Assembly (NCBI GenBank): GCA_014843695.1 | Contig: CM026403.1 | Coordinates: 9,564,722-9,628,721 of the forward strand | Direction of reading: 5' to 3' | Length of the DNA stretch: 64,000 nt | Source: Archivesica marissinica | Lineage: Eukaryota > Mollusca > Bivalvia > Venerida > Vesicomyidae | In this document: piece by piece, positions 1-10,599 of the stretch | Layout of the letters: every line of letters starts with the position of its first letter | Position numbering within the stretch: the first letter of the stretch is position 1 | Made by a program: the position numbers and the translations under genes | The notes under the pieces: model-generated | The model's database searches: none | What the model was told of the DNA's origin: nothing | The model's input: only the letters and a program-made list of their open reading frames with translations

Positions 1-36
1 GTGTGCGTTTTCTATGTCCTCTAGTATATAATACAT
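1..36 (+). mobile_element. Helitron-like 3' terminus, cut by window edge
   Basis: The first 36 bases match the right ends of the Helitron-like elements near 9.1 kb and 43.2 kb: GTGTGCGTTTTCTATGTCCT followed by CTAG and T. Only the end is present; the body lies left of the window. The receptor exon's stop codon lies about 66 bases further right. Confidence 0.5.
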
Positions 37-101
37 GACATAATCAAGTAAAACATAGTTCTAATTGATTGACGAAGCAAAATACAAACATTATTGTAAA
101 C

Positions 102-1138
102 TCATCGACGAATGTACTCTTCTCTTGTATTTCTAAGTGTGAAACTTCGCGTCACCTGTCTCTTTTTGGCGAACAGGCTGCGCAATTCAAACCGGAAACG
201 TTTACCAGACACGACGTAGATAAAGAAGTTGATAGCATAATTTAACATTGAAATAGAGACGGCTGAATCAAGGAAAGGGATGAGTGCAATGTATGTATTC
301 CTAGCTGTTTCGATGTCCCCAACCTTTATAGTAACATCAACAATTAAACTGAGGGCGAATAAAGGCAACAAGGTAATAATATAGGCAAATGTTACTATCA
401 ATAGCATGCATGTACTACGATGGCGCCGTTCAAGCGCTCTGCCATGTCTATAAGTCAGATAATTTTCTTCCTTGCTCAGTTCCTTTCTCACTTTAAATAT
501 ATGATGTAAAACAATGCTGTTAGACACAGCTATTATGATGACGGGTAATACAAACACTAGCGTCCACTGAAAGAAATAAACATGCAAGCTTGTGTAGATA
601 TCAAGGTAATCGTCTACAGCTAAACAGTCCAGTATGTTTTTCTGATCGTCGTATGTAATGTGTTCAATCATAATGAATCTGAAGGATTGACTAACACACA
701 CGATAACAAACAATAAACATATAGCGACGGCAGCCCCTGTCTGTTGCCTAAATGCTGTTTTCTTGAAGGGAAAGCATACCGCGAACACTCTCTCTAACGC
801 CATAAACACAACTAACCAGGAACACATCAGAGCTATTACATGCGTTATGAAATTGTAAAGCTTACACGCGCTGTTGTTGAACTCTTGAAAGACACCTTTG
901 ACCTTAAGATTAGAGACGTAGTATTCGTCGACGCTTTCGAGGAGGCGGATAATCAGTGTGAGTGTGTCAAACACAGCCAGAGCACATAGGTAATGCGAGT
1001 AGGACTTGTGACGTAACGTCTTTGTCTTCATTACGATAAATGACATACAGTTTCCAATAACACCCACTAACACAATAATAGGCGTCGATAGGAACTTTAC
1101 CCAGAATCCCCATTTCGGTATGATTGGTAATGGTATAT
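102..1138 (-). CDS. Rhodopsin-type (class A) GPCR, terminal coding exon
   Basis: Seven-transmembrane receptor of the rhodopsin class, expected at the plasma membrane and coupled to G proteins. The open frame runs to 1163 (353 residues in that frame). Seen, numbered in that frame: TM1 with GN at 37-38; TM2 with LAVFD; conserved Cys100 before TM3 and Cys180 in the second extracellular loop (the usual disulfide pair); ERV at 124-126 in place of DRY; a basic third intracellular loop; and NYAINFFIY at 308-316 in place of NPxxY, followed by a basic cytoplasmic tail. No Met precedes TM1, and an acceptor AG lies at 1139-1140, so I infer that an upstream exon supplies the start. The look is that of neuropeptide (FMRFamide-like) or lineage-expanded chemosensory receptors of invertebrates; the ligand cannot be told. 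The frame is intact with a TGA stop. It is the only likely host protein gene here. Confidence 0.85.
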
Positions 1139-1160
1139 CTGAAATATAAGAAAATAATTG
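1139..1160 (-). other. Probable 3' splice site of the GPCR exon
   Basis: Read on the minus strand, a pyrimidine-rich run (TTATTTTCTTATATTT) ends in CAG just before the first receptor codons. The frame upstream has only a TTG and no ATG before TM1, which supports a spliced exon over a single-exon gene. Confidence 0.55.
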
Positions 1161-1186
1161 CAAAAGACGAGTTATTTAGAAAATGA

Positions 1187-1497
1187 TATCTAGCTAATCA
1201 GCATCATATAGCTATAATACGACCCTATTAGAGCACGGTCTCACTCTAACACTGTGTACGCACGACATATTTGAAACTAAGTCTTCTAGATGGGATTCGC
1301 CTTGTCTATGATTATCATGTTTATATGAACACTCTTTTATCAGGGTATGTCAGCTACAAGTTGTGTTTGTCATTGGTATGCCAAGTACATTATACATTAA
1401 AACAATCTGTATCACTATAGTGGGCTTTGTGGATAATATCGAGGCTATTCAAGTGTACATACATTCAACACAATTCCTAATCGGTCACTTGAACGTA
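1187..1497. other. Flank of receptor exon, presumed intron
   Basis: No coding signal. If the acceptor call is right, this lies in the receptor's intron. Confidence 0.3.
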
Positions 1498-1629
1498 AGT
1501 TGTTATAAAACTGTTCTCCTATCTCAAACTCAAGTCTCAAACTTCTGATTGGTTTAGCTGGCAGGTAAAACTCAGAATCAACCAATCATATCATTTGAGC
1601 TTGAGATCTGAGAAAAGTGTTATAACCTT
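1498..1629. mobile_element. Foldback MITE-like element, ~130 bp
   Basis: Left arm 1498-1555 and right arm 1579-1629 are imperfect reverse complements. TTGTTATAAAACTGTTCTC at the left pairs with the right end (GAGAAAAGTGTTATAACCTT), and inner segments with CTGATTGGTTT and AACCAATCA also pair. There is no coding content. Confidence 0.55.
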
Positions 1630-1881
1630 GGGCACTGGTGTTTTACAGTATTTGGCGGAAACTAATAACCATATAGTATCAATATTCATACATTCATGTA
1701 TCATCTTATTCGATATATTTTATTACAGATGTATGTGCAATGCATTGCTGTATAATCATATTGAATAACATGCATTAAATGGAAATATTTTAATGATATT
1801 GTACGATTATTAATTAGACTCCAAATATTGCAAAGCACCAGATGACCGATTAGGAATTTTGTTGAGTGTATATATATATAG

Positions 1882-2033
1882 AGAATATTAGGTTACTGTC
1901 TTATATATTTTAATTTATTAGGTGAGTCGGAGAAAAAATACAAGGCGAGGCTCTGCCGAGCCTTGTATTTTTTCGGAGGCGAGCCTAATAAATTAAAATT
2001 TATAAGACAGTAACCTATATTCTATTTATCCTA
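1882..2033. mobile_element. ~150-bp near-perfect palindrome (foldback element)
   Basis: The arms read ATATTAGGTTACTGTCTTAT on the left and ATAAGACAGTAACCTATAT on the right, continuing inward through TAATTTATTAGG/CCTAATAAATTA and AATACAAGG/CCTTGTATT to a GGCTC-TGCC-GAGCC centre near 1954. Small arm differences mark it as an aged but still pairing hairpin. Related TTATTAGG motifs recur at about 2171-2210. Confidence 0.75.
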
Positions 2034-2344
2034 CATTCTGAGTGTGCACCCGACACAAAAACAAACACACTAGCCATGCCAGTTTACAAACTCGCTACGC
2101 ACTTGGTAATATGTTGCGCATTGATATTTCTATTTATATCCACGGTTAGCCCTATGACGTCACGAAAGCTTTATTAGGCACTGACTAATAAAGCAAAATT
2201 TATTAGGCAGGCCGTTTTTGTACGTTATTTCGCATGAAGGTAGGATAAATGTGTTTTTGGCTATTGTAGCATGTCGCATGAATCGCGTATATAAAGTGTG
2301 CTTTGTTTGCATTTTTGTTTAAAGGCGTACCGACAACTTAGATC

Positions 2345-2475
2345 ATATGACGACTTTCCAGCTATTATTGGTGGAGAATACTCCGGGTGCCGACCCGAGT
2401 AGTATTGCAGGCACGGACGGACATCCGTGTAGAACCACTGACCTTCCGCAAGTCAGCTGCATAATTGTCTCACAC
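2345..2475 (-). mobile_element. SINE E core fragment, headless
   Basis: Matches the core of the SINE at 60165-60400 in the same orientation (ATGACGACT.TCCAGCTATT, GGTGGAG, CTTCCGCAAGTCAGCTG). The tRNA-like head is missing, so this is a truncated copy. Confidence 0.5.
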
Positions 2476-2721
2476 GTTTGTTTCCGGTAGTCATTTGCAA
2501 ACCTGCCTGTGTGGTATATATACCTCGATACTAGAGTACTAGACTAGTGTATCACGCTAGTATTGTAGCAAAATGGCATAATAAACACATTTAGTAGCAT
2601 TTATTTTCGGGTTGGAGATTTGGTTTATATAACTAAGTAATGTTAACATACATAGGTGCATACATGTACGTCGATATTTGTTTGTTTTCTTTTTCTGGAT
2701 CTGTGTCAATTGATTGTTTCT

Positions 2722-2870
2722 TCGGGTTTTACGCCTACATCAGCACCATTTCGGGCTATATCGCCGGTGGAACCACCTTTCCTGGGCAGGCTCCAGCGGT
2801 TAACCAGTACTTGGTGCACCAACCTCCGTAAGAAACATACAACGTTTTTCATGTAAACGAGACACGTCGA
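2722..2870 (-). mobile_element. SINE C fragment with alternative tail
   Basis: Shares CCTGGGCAGGCTCCAGCGGT and the TTGGTGCACCAACCTCCGTA block with SINE C copies at 37.5, 44.5, 47.1 and 59.4 kb. Its left end carries the tail GGGTTTTACGCCTACATCAG, also found at 59.27 kb, instead of the common GTCGCT...AGCGAC tail. The tRNA head is absent. Confidence 0.6.
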
Positions 2871-2879
2871 TATACCAAA

Positions 2880-3164
2880 TGAGTGTACAACACGCGCTAG
2901 CATTGTCTTATTTACAGCAGAACATTATAATTATGATCCAGCACATGTGTACATGTAATATTCACCCGTTAATGGTTCCTTTTCACAAATGAAATACACA
3001 CAGCTAATTGATGGGAAAACAGAAAGCTTTTAATAATGAATTAATTATTCATGTGTTTGTCACTAATGTTTATTTTTTGCTTCTGAGTTTTTATAACAGT
3101 ATAATACGTCAGTAGAAGATACAAATCTAAAGGGAACGCCGATGGGTCATGTGTAGGATACATA
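2880..3164. other. No gene seen
   Basis: AT-rich unique-looking sequence between SINE C debris and the 60-bp array. No open frame or repeat recognised. Confidence 0.4.
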
Positions 3165-4425
3165 TATGTATAAACTTGTCAGATATGTAAAAACGATGCT
3201 ATATGCAAACTAGAAATGTCAGATATGTATAAGCTTGCCAGATATGTAAAAACGATGCTATATGCAAACTAGAAATGTCAGATATGTATAAACGTACCAG
3301 ATATGTAAAAACGATGATATATACAAACATAAACTGTCAGATATGCATAAACTTGCCCAGATATGTAAAAACGATGATATATACAAACTAGAAATGTCAA
3401 ATATGTATAAACTTGCCAGATATGTAAAAACGATGATATATACAAACTAGAAATGTCATATATGCATAAACTTGCCAGATATGTAAAATCGATGATATAT
3501 ACAAACTTAAACTGTCAGATATGTATAAGCTTGTCAGATATGTAAAAACGATGCTATATACAAACTAGAAATGTCAGATATGCATAAACTTGTCAGATAT
3601 GTATAAGCTTGTCAGATATGTAAAAACGATGATATGTACAAACTAGAAATGTCAGATATGCATCAGCTTGTCAGATATGTAAAAACGATGATAATTATAT
3701 ACAAACTAGAAATGTCAGATATACATAAACGTGTCAGATATGTATAAGCTTGTCAGATATGTAAAAACGATGATATATACAAACTTAAACTGTCAGATAT
3801 GTATAAGCTTGTCAGATATGTAAAAACGATGCTATATACAAACTAGAAATGTCAGATATGCATAAACTTGTCAGATATGTATAAGCTTGTCAGATATGTA
3901 AAAACGATGATATGTACAAACTAGAAATGTCAGATATGCATCAGCTTGTCAGATATGTAAAAACGATGATAATTATATACAAACTAGAAATGTCAGATAT
4001 ACATAAACGTGTCAGATATGTATAAACTTGCTCAGATATGTAAAAACGATGATATATACAAACTAGAAATGTCAGATATGTATAAACGTGCCCAGATATG
4101 TAAAAACGATGCTATATACAAACTAGAAATGTCAGATATGCATAAACATGCCCAGATATGTAAAAACGATGATATATACAAACTAGAAATGTCAGATATG
4201 CATAAACTTGCCCAGATATGTAAAAACGATGATATATACAAACATAAACTGTCAGATATGCATAAACTTGCCAGATATGTAAAAATGATGCTATATACAA
4301 ACTAGAAATGTCAAATATGTGTAAACTTGACAGATATGTAAAAACGATGCTATTTACAAACTAGAAATGTCAGATATGTATAAACTGTCAGAAAAGTAAA
4401 AACAAATGCCAGAAAAGTAGAAACA
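3165..4425 (+). repeat. 60-bp tandem array, ~20 copies
   Basis: The unit contains CAGATATGTAAAAACGATG, ATATACAAACTAGAAATGTC and a variable CAGATATGCATAAACTTGCC part. The period is exactly 60 in 4021-4260 and irregular elsewhere, with an internal block repeated at about 3530-3720 and 3780-3980. The 60-bp period gives a repeated 20-residue open frame, which is an artefact of the period. Confidence 0.9.
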
Positions 4426-4580
4426 TATGCCGTTATAATTATGTTAAAAAAATCGGAAATGTAAACACAAACGTCGTAGTAAAATGCAAACCAAAATCTC
4501 ACAAACACTTATTGTTTTACGTATAACGGTAAATGCTGTTTTTACATTTTGTGACAAGATTTACATATTTGACATTTTTG

Positions 4581-5140
4581 TTTTTACATATAACACCGTT
4601 TTACATATAACACCGTTTTACATATCGTACACGTTTTACATATAACACCGTTTTACATATCGTACACGTTTTACATATAACACCGTTTTACATATCGTAC
4701 ACGTTTTACATATAACACCGTTTTACATATCGTACACGTTTTACATATAACACCGTTTTACATATCGTACACGTTTTACATATAACCCCGTTTTACATAT
4801 CGTACACGTTTTACATATAACACCGTTTTACATATCGTACACGTTTTACATATAACCCCGTTTTACATATCGTACACGTTTTACATATAACACCGTTTTA
4901 CATATCGTACACGTTTTACATATAACACCGTTTTACATATCGTACACGCTTTACATATAACCCCGTTTTACATATCGTACACGTTTTAGTACACGTTTTA
5001 CATATCGTACACGTTTTACATATCGTACACGTTTTACATATTTACATATCGTACACGTTTTACATATCGTACACGTTTTACATATCGTACACGTTTTACA
5101 TATCGTACACGTTTTACATATCGTACACGTTTTACATATA
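4581..5140 (-). repeat. 35-bp then 18-bp tandem array
   Basis: The unit is TTTTACATATAACACCG plus TTTTACATATCGTACACG (35 bp, about 12 copies). It collapses at about 4980-5135 to repeats of the 18-bp half only. The shared TTTTACATAT core is the reverse complement of the core of the neighbouring 60-bp array, so the two arrays face each other. Confidence 0.9.
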
Positions 5141-5500
5141 TAGTTCCTAGAACCGCCTACGTACATGTTCCACATATCTATAAGAGGAGATCATATTGTG
5201 TCGGTACGAATATTTGTGTTCTAATTCCACAAGTAACGAAAAACACATTATACTAGTAATGTATGTATACATTAAAACAATACAATTAATCAACACTCCC
5301 GTAGAATCCGATCCATGTTACAGAAGATCCACAGAACATGCGTATGAATATATGCATAAATTAAAACCTAATTTATCTGAAAAAACATAAAACATTGTAG
5401 CAAGGGCTTAGTTACCAACTAGTTTAGTTCAGTAAGACACCATTCCCAGCAACAGAATATTACAGTAGAAGTTTTGTTCTGGATTATAATCTCACCAATG
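5141..5500. other. No gene seen
   Basis: Short open frames only, without recognisable domains. Confidence 0.4.
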
Positions 5501-5803
5501 TACATTCTACATCCGTTGTGTCGAATTCCGTCCGACCGAACAAAATACTTCGACATAACCGAAGTTTGACGAAGTGTTATTCCTTTCTCCACGCGACATT
5601 GTGTCCAGTTCTCAACAATCTTTTCTTTGAATAGGAAGTCTTGGGAAATAATAGTAACTCTGCTACAAATGGATTCTGGACAATATTGTTTTAACGTTTG
5701 CAATGCAATGAAAAACGTGTCTTGAAAACGTAACTTTATTTTCGAATTATTTTATGTTATGTTATTGTTCGTGTTGCTTCGATTATTCCCACTATTTCAC
5801 GTA
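5501..5803. mobile_element. Repeat segment, pogo-like end plus unique part
   Basis: Starts with ACATTCTACATCCGTTGTGT and CTTCGACATAACCGAAGTTT, a second copy of the left end of the MITE at 5804-6004. The segment continues into sequence found inverted at about 25270-25470, so it is part of a larger interspersed repeat. Confidence 0.5.
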
Positions 5804-6004
5804 CAGTCTACATCCGTTATGTCGAATTCCATGAGACCGAGCAAACTACTTCGACATAACCGAAGTTTGACTTAAACGAAATTCGATATAAACAGAGCCA
5901 GTTATTTATATGTAAAATGATAATGTCTGAAACGGGACTTTGATCCGACTTCGAGATAATCGGAGAATTCGACTTACCGACTTTGACATAGCGGATGTAG
6001 ACTG
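5804..6004. mobile_element. pogo/Tigger-like MITE, 201 bp
   Basis: Terminal inverted repeats CAGTCTACATCCGTTATGTC (left) and its complement with one change (right), flanked on both sides by TA. Terminal CAGT and a TA target duplication fit the pogo/Tigger group of the Tc1-mariner superfamily (established knowledge). There is no coding capacity, so it is non-autonomous. An inverted relative lies at 25080-25268. Confidence 0.6.
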
Positions 6005-6195
6005 TACATTATATCATAAAAGCATATCACATACTATACAGCAGTACATTCATATATTGGAATTATAAGAGCCGTATAACAGGTATTATCACATAATGCA
6101 CATCCAATGCAACATAACCATTAGTAAACGGTAAATCGAAATTGCCTCTGCTAATCTAAACTAAACACTCTTAAAAGGGATATCGAGGTTTAAAG

Positions 6196-6441
6196 TGTAT
6201 TTTACAACGATTGCGAAGCATGTTTTATCAACTTATATTAATCACTCTCGTTGGCGCGGATGTAAGCATAAATGTGGTTATTCGTGTGTGTGTGGGGGGG
6301 GGGGGCGGAGTACACGGACAAAAACCCACCTATCCGATATGGCGACTACCGTACCATCTCACATACTTCCCGTTCCGAGGATCGAACCCGGGTTACATTG
6401 ATGAGAAGCGAGCGCGCTAACCACTGCGCTAATCGGACATC
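6196..6441 (-). mobile_element. SINE D copy (tRNA-derived)
   Basis: On the minus strand the head has box A TAGCGCAGTGG and box B GGTTCGATCCT. It is followed by a body with GGGAAGTATGTGAGATGGT and a tail AGTGATTAATATAAGTTGAT that ends in an AT-rich run. The tail is shared with SINE A. A poly-G tract lies inside the body. Confidence 0.8.
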
Positions 6442-6572
6442 CTTGATATATAAACACTAGTGTGTAGACATAAAAGATGGTTTAATAAATCGGATATCAA
6501 TTTTGATCAGATCATGTAGAGTCCCATACAGCACAATTGAACTGATTAGCATCGACTATCTAGTTGACATAA

Positions 6573-7157
6573 ATGTATGTATACTGCATAGAGATACACA
6601 TACATGTATACATAACATACTGTTTTCAATGTTCAAATACAATCGAGAGCGAAATACATGTATTGTTGAAATGTCCATTGTATGAGCATTTACGCACTGA
6701 ACTTAAATTATATGCGCAGTCTATTATTACATCATTCAACACGCTTAGTTTCTCTGACCAGTTTGCTTATTTAATGTCTGATACAGATATTGCTAAATTA
6801 TGTGACAAAACCTGCAATAGAATTTTAATGGAAAGACGTAATATTTTATATAAAACCTGAATCATGTATTTAGAAATCAAACAGCTTTATAATACTATTA
6901 CGATTTAACTTTTGTATACATATATGTAAATGCAACATTTTAACCTGGGATGTATAGTTTTACTGTTTTATAAATCTGTATTTATAAATTGAATTTAAAG
7001 TAAGTTTTAAGTTGCTGTTATATTATATCCTAGTTTGTGTCTTATAACTCAAACATGAGTGGTTTTGTACATTGTTTTAATATTACTGTTTAAATATGTT
7101 GTGTATGCTTGTACAAAAATGAGACGTAAATAAACATTTATCTATCTATCTATCTCT
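6573..7157 (+). pseudogene. Non-LTR retrotransposon (LINE) 3' end
   Basis: A short frame to 6860 carries the zinc-binding C-terminus usual after LINE reverse transcriptases: C-x2-C-x8-H-x4-C around CSNTIESEIHVLLKC, then PLYEHLRTEL and a basic end RILMERRNILYKT. A 3' UTR follows and ends in AATAAACATT and four TATC units, a simple-repeat tail typical of LINE insertions. The 5' part is missing. The C-terminus resembles the minus-strand fragment at 57998-58543, so both probably belong to one lineage. Confidence 0.65.
7135..7157 (+). repeat. (TATC)n microsatellite, LINE tail
   Basis: Four or more TATC units directly after AATAAACATT; read here as the tail of the LINE copy. Confidence 0.6.
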
Positions 7158-7500
7158 ACATTTTATACATGATGTCGATGTAATTAAAGTCATTGACCTA
7201 CATGCATTTCAATTCTCGAAAAGCAATATACTTATTTACAGCGGTTATATGTAACCTCAACTGTGATTTCGTTTAGGTTTGTGTGTACACGTGACAGCTA
7301 GAGTACACTCCATGTGGATCAATCACGTGGTACTTGAAGTCACGGAAGTGGATTGTCGTTGTTGAATATAATTGTCATTTTCTCGTCCGTTCGACTCTTC
7401 TATACTTCTCGTTACAATTATTGTGTATGTACAACTAACCCAGCACAATATATATGGCACAATCTGGGCACATCTAATGTATGCGTCCCATATGTGTCCC
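7158..7500. other. No gene seen
   Basis: Unique-looking sequence between a LINE tail and a SINE head. The repeated CCCATATGTG motif just before the SINE is a local duplication. Confidence 0.35.
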
Positions 7501-7504
7501 ATAT

Positions 7505-7737
7505 GTGGACGTCATGACAGCGCAGTGGTAGCGCGTTCGCTTCAGGTGCGAACGGTCCGGAGTTCGAGCCCCGCTGGAACCGCTACGACTGTGCTTTTAG
7601 ACAAGGCATTTAAGTTCAACATGCCTCTTCTCTCTCCCTCGTAGCGATGGATTTCACCAGGAATGAGGTCTCGAGAGTGATTAATATAAGCTGTAAGAAC
7701 TTGTTTCGCAATAGAGGTAAAATAAATTTGTAATGAA
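7505..7737 (+). mobile_element. SINE A copy (tRNA-derived)
   Basis: The head has box A-like CAGCGCAGTGG, an anticodon-like stem TTCGC...GCGAA and box B-like AGTTCGAGCCC. The body has AGGCATTTAAGTTCAAC and TCTCTCTCCCTCGTAGCGAT. The tail TTAATATAAGCTGTAAGAAC ends in AAATAAATTTGTAATG. Other copies are at 26.4, 34.2, 41.8 and 45.4 kb. Confidence 0.85.
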
Positions 7738-7877
7738 TAAAAGAAATATGGGTTCTATCAGCTATATTGCCCATATGAGACCCACATGAAGACATCGACA
7801 CACTTTGAACATAACATGATATCCTGATTGGGTCGAGGGACAATATAGGCTCTAATAATGCGAACAATAGAACACAC

Positions 7878-9117
7878 AATGTTCATTCAAATATACTAGA
7901 GGACATAGAAAACGCTCACCTACATTATATACTAGAGGACATAGAAAACGCTCACCTACATTATATACTAGAGGACATAGAAAACGCTCGTCTACATTAT
8001 ATACTAGAGGACATAGAAAACGCTCGTCTACATTATATACTAGAGGACATAGAAAACGCTCACCTACATTATATACTAGAGGACATAGAAAACGCTCACC
8101 TACATTATATACTAGAGGACATAGAAAACGCTCACCTACATTATATACTAGAGGACATAGAAAACGCACACCTACATTATATACTAGAGGACATAGAAAA
8201 CGCACCTACATTATATACCTAGAGGACATAGAAAGCGCACACCTACATTATATACTAGAGGACATAGAAAACGCACACCTACATTATATACTAGAGGACA
8301 TAGAAAACGCTCACCTACATTATATACTAGAGGACATAGAAAACGCTCACCTACATTATATACTAGAGGACATAGAAAACGCTCGTCTACATTATATACT
8401 AGAGGACATAGAAAACGCTCACCTACATTATATACTAGAGGACATAGAAAACGCTCACCTACATTATATACTAGAGGACATAGAAAACGCTCACCTACAT
8501 TATATACTAGAGGACATAGAAAACGCTCACCTACATTATATACTAGAGGACATAGAAAACGCACACCTACATTATATACTAGAGGACATAGAAAACGCTC
8601 ACCTACATTATATACCTAGAGGACATAGAAAGCGCACACCTACATTATATACTAGAGGACATAGAAAACGCACACCTACATTATATACTAGAGGACATAG
8701 AAAACGCTCACCTACATTATATACTAGAGGACATAGAACACGCTCACCTACATTATATACTAGAGGACATAGAAAACGCACACCTACATTATATACTACA
8801 GGACATAGAAAACGCTCACCTACATTATATACTAGAGGACATAGAAAACGCACACCTACATTATCTACTAGAGGACATAGAAAACGCTCACCTACATTAT
8901 ATACTAGAGGACATAGAACACGCACACCTACATTATATGATTATTATTACATGAACACGAAATACGAAGGATTCCATCAAATATATATCACATCTTTAGT
9001 ACAAAACACAAACTGAACAACTAAAAATATTCCAAAATGTTTAAAACTATGTATTTGTATATATTGTTTTCCATGTAAAAACACACTTATCCGAAGTGTG
9101 CGTTTTCTGTGTCCTTT
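7878..9117 (+). mobile_element. Helitron-like non-autonomous element with internal 36-bp array
   Basis: The order is a short left flank, a 36-bp array, a unique 3' segment (from ATTATATGATTATTATTACA), a hairpin CACACTTATCCGAAGTGTG (7-bp stem) and a short spacer ending TTTAG before T. The copy at 42.6-43.2 kb has the same order and ends CTAG before T. A hairpin a short distance before CTRR and insertion before T fit Helitrons (established knowledge); the class assignment is inference. No Rep/helicase gene is present. Confidence 0.5.
7888..8937 (-). repeat. 36-bp tandem array, ~29 copies
   Basis: The unit contains ACTAGAGGACATAGAAAACG then CTCACCTACATTATAT, with variants GCACACC and GCTCGTC. 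Two copies carry an extra C (ATACCTAGAGG, near 8217 and 8613) that break the frame. The unit's first half is the reverse complement of the element's own right end. The minus-strand repeated open frames are artefacts of a period divisible by three. Confidence 0.95.
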
Positions 9118-9194
9118 AGTATATTTTAACAGTACTATTTCACCGTGTGGACCCAATATGCTTTTAGGTCTTACTATGTTGGTAAAGGTGAGGT

Positions 9195-9480
9195 ACGGTA
9201 TGTGTGTTTTACGTTTATTTATCGTCGCTACTGGTTGCCCATATGAGCGATGTCGCCTGAAGAGATTAGTCATTTTATATGTCTGAAGCATAGTGCAATG
9301 ATACAGACAGAGACCCATTCCAGAGTCTCCTCTGGTCTTTTACGTGCACGATGCAAAGCATCGATACGAGACCTCGGTTTAAAGTACCATAGAAATACTA
9401 TTATTTTTATTAGGGTCAAACGGGGGATCGAACCTGCGATCCCTGGATTACCAGTACCAGAGGTGCGGTATTATATCGGT
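9195..9480 (-). mobile_element. SINE B copy, diverged head
   Basis: The tail at left is TTACGTTTATTTATCGTCGC, then GGTTGCCCATATGAGCGA, and the body includes GAGACCCATTCCAGAGTCTC. Box B survives as GGGGATCGAACC on the plus strand. The anticodon and box A side is mutated (CAGTACCAGAGGTGCGG). Confidence 0.8.
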
Positions 9481-9544
9481 AGAATTTATATCTATTTTAT
9501 TTCCAAATCAAAATTAGCCCAATATGTTTTTATCTAAATCATAG

Positions 9545-9790
9545 TTTGAATGTGACCTAAGTTTGAATGTGACCAACGTTTGAATGTGATCATCGTTTGA
9601 ATGTGACCTAAGTTTGAATGTGACCAACGTTTGAATGTGACCCTAAGTTTGAATGTGACCTAAGTTTGAATGTGACCTAAGTTTGAATGTGACCTAAGTT
9701 TGTTTGAATGTGACCTACATTTGAATGTGACCTAAGTTTGAATGTGACCTAAGTTTGAATGTGACCAACGTTTGAATGTGACCTAAGATT
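9545..9790 (+). repeat. 17-bp tandem array
   Basis: The unit GTTTGAATGTGACCTAA has variants ending CCAAC and CATC, in about 14 copies. One copy has a duplicated GTTT. Confidence 0.9.
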
Positions 9791-10599
9791 AAACAAAAGT
9801 CAAACTAGACCTCCGAAAACGTAAAATAAAAAATCAATAAATCGCGCGAGAGTTTGTTTCGTCATTCCGCAATTGCAGACGATCGATGGACGAATTTGAA
9901 CACCCTTTATATTTGAAACATTTAGTGTAAAAAGGCATCAAATAACGGATATGGAATCAAGTGTGAGTGTCTAAATATTTCTAAGCAACCATATCTGCCT
10001 TCGATATTGTACAGGTTAAATGTACTGTGTATATAGTTCACTCGTAGACTAGTAACGGTTGTTACATTGCAATATGATTTCGCGATGTGAAAATAATAAA
10101 CTGAAATATATATTGATTCAGTCTCGAGTCTGTTCCTGGGAAAATACATACGTACTAAGCAATTACAGATAAAGTATCTCCTTCATGGAAATTACGGCGG
10201 TCGTGATAGGGCAATTTATGTAAAGCTGGTAAACGTTCTGAAAAAGTTTGAATAAATTGACCTGATTTAAAAAGATAAGAAATATGTGGATTATAGTCCG
10301 AATTTTTAAATTAACGGACCAAAATTGGCCCCATATTTACGCCCCAAATGGGACCTTCCCCCAAACCAGTTTGCAAATCCCAGATTGGGCCCATGTGGGT
10401 AGTCTATTAGACCCCGATATATGCCATAATAATAGCTAGCTGGGAAAGAACGGGGTGGCCAATATGTAGTGAATAAAGCGAATGGTTTGGACATAGCAAA
10501 AGGCCGCGGATGTACACAGGAAGTGCATAATGTAATCGGAAGGGAGCATAGCTCTTCAAGAATAAGTGTCGTCACATCTACATTCTACATCCACAATAC
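9791..10599. other. No gene seen
   Basis: Short frames only. A GC-richer stretch at 10318-10450 (GGGCCCATGTGGG and similar) stands out but shows no recognisable domain. Confidence 0.4.

Noticed and set aside
4009..4305. 98-codon ORF of MSDMYKLAQICKNDDIYKLE units
   Set aside because: 60-bp satellite, period divisible by three.
5419..5703. 94-codon minus-strand ORF
   Set aside because: Lies across an interspersed repeat also found inverted at 25 kb; no domain.
7852..8925. Long minus-strand open frames of VGERFLCPLVYN repeats (also at 42503-43064)
   Set aside because: They are translations of a 36-bp array whose period is a multiple of three; no start context, no domain, and single-base changes break them.
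10306..10575. 89-codon minus-strand ORF
   Set aside because: No domain; GC-richer patch gives a chance open frame.
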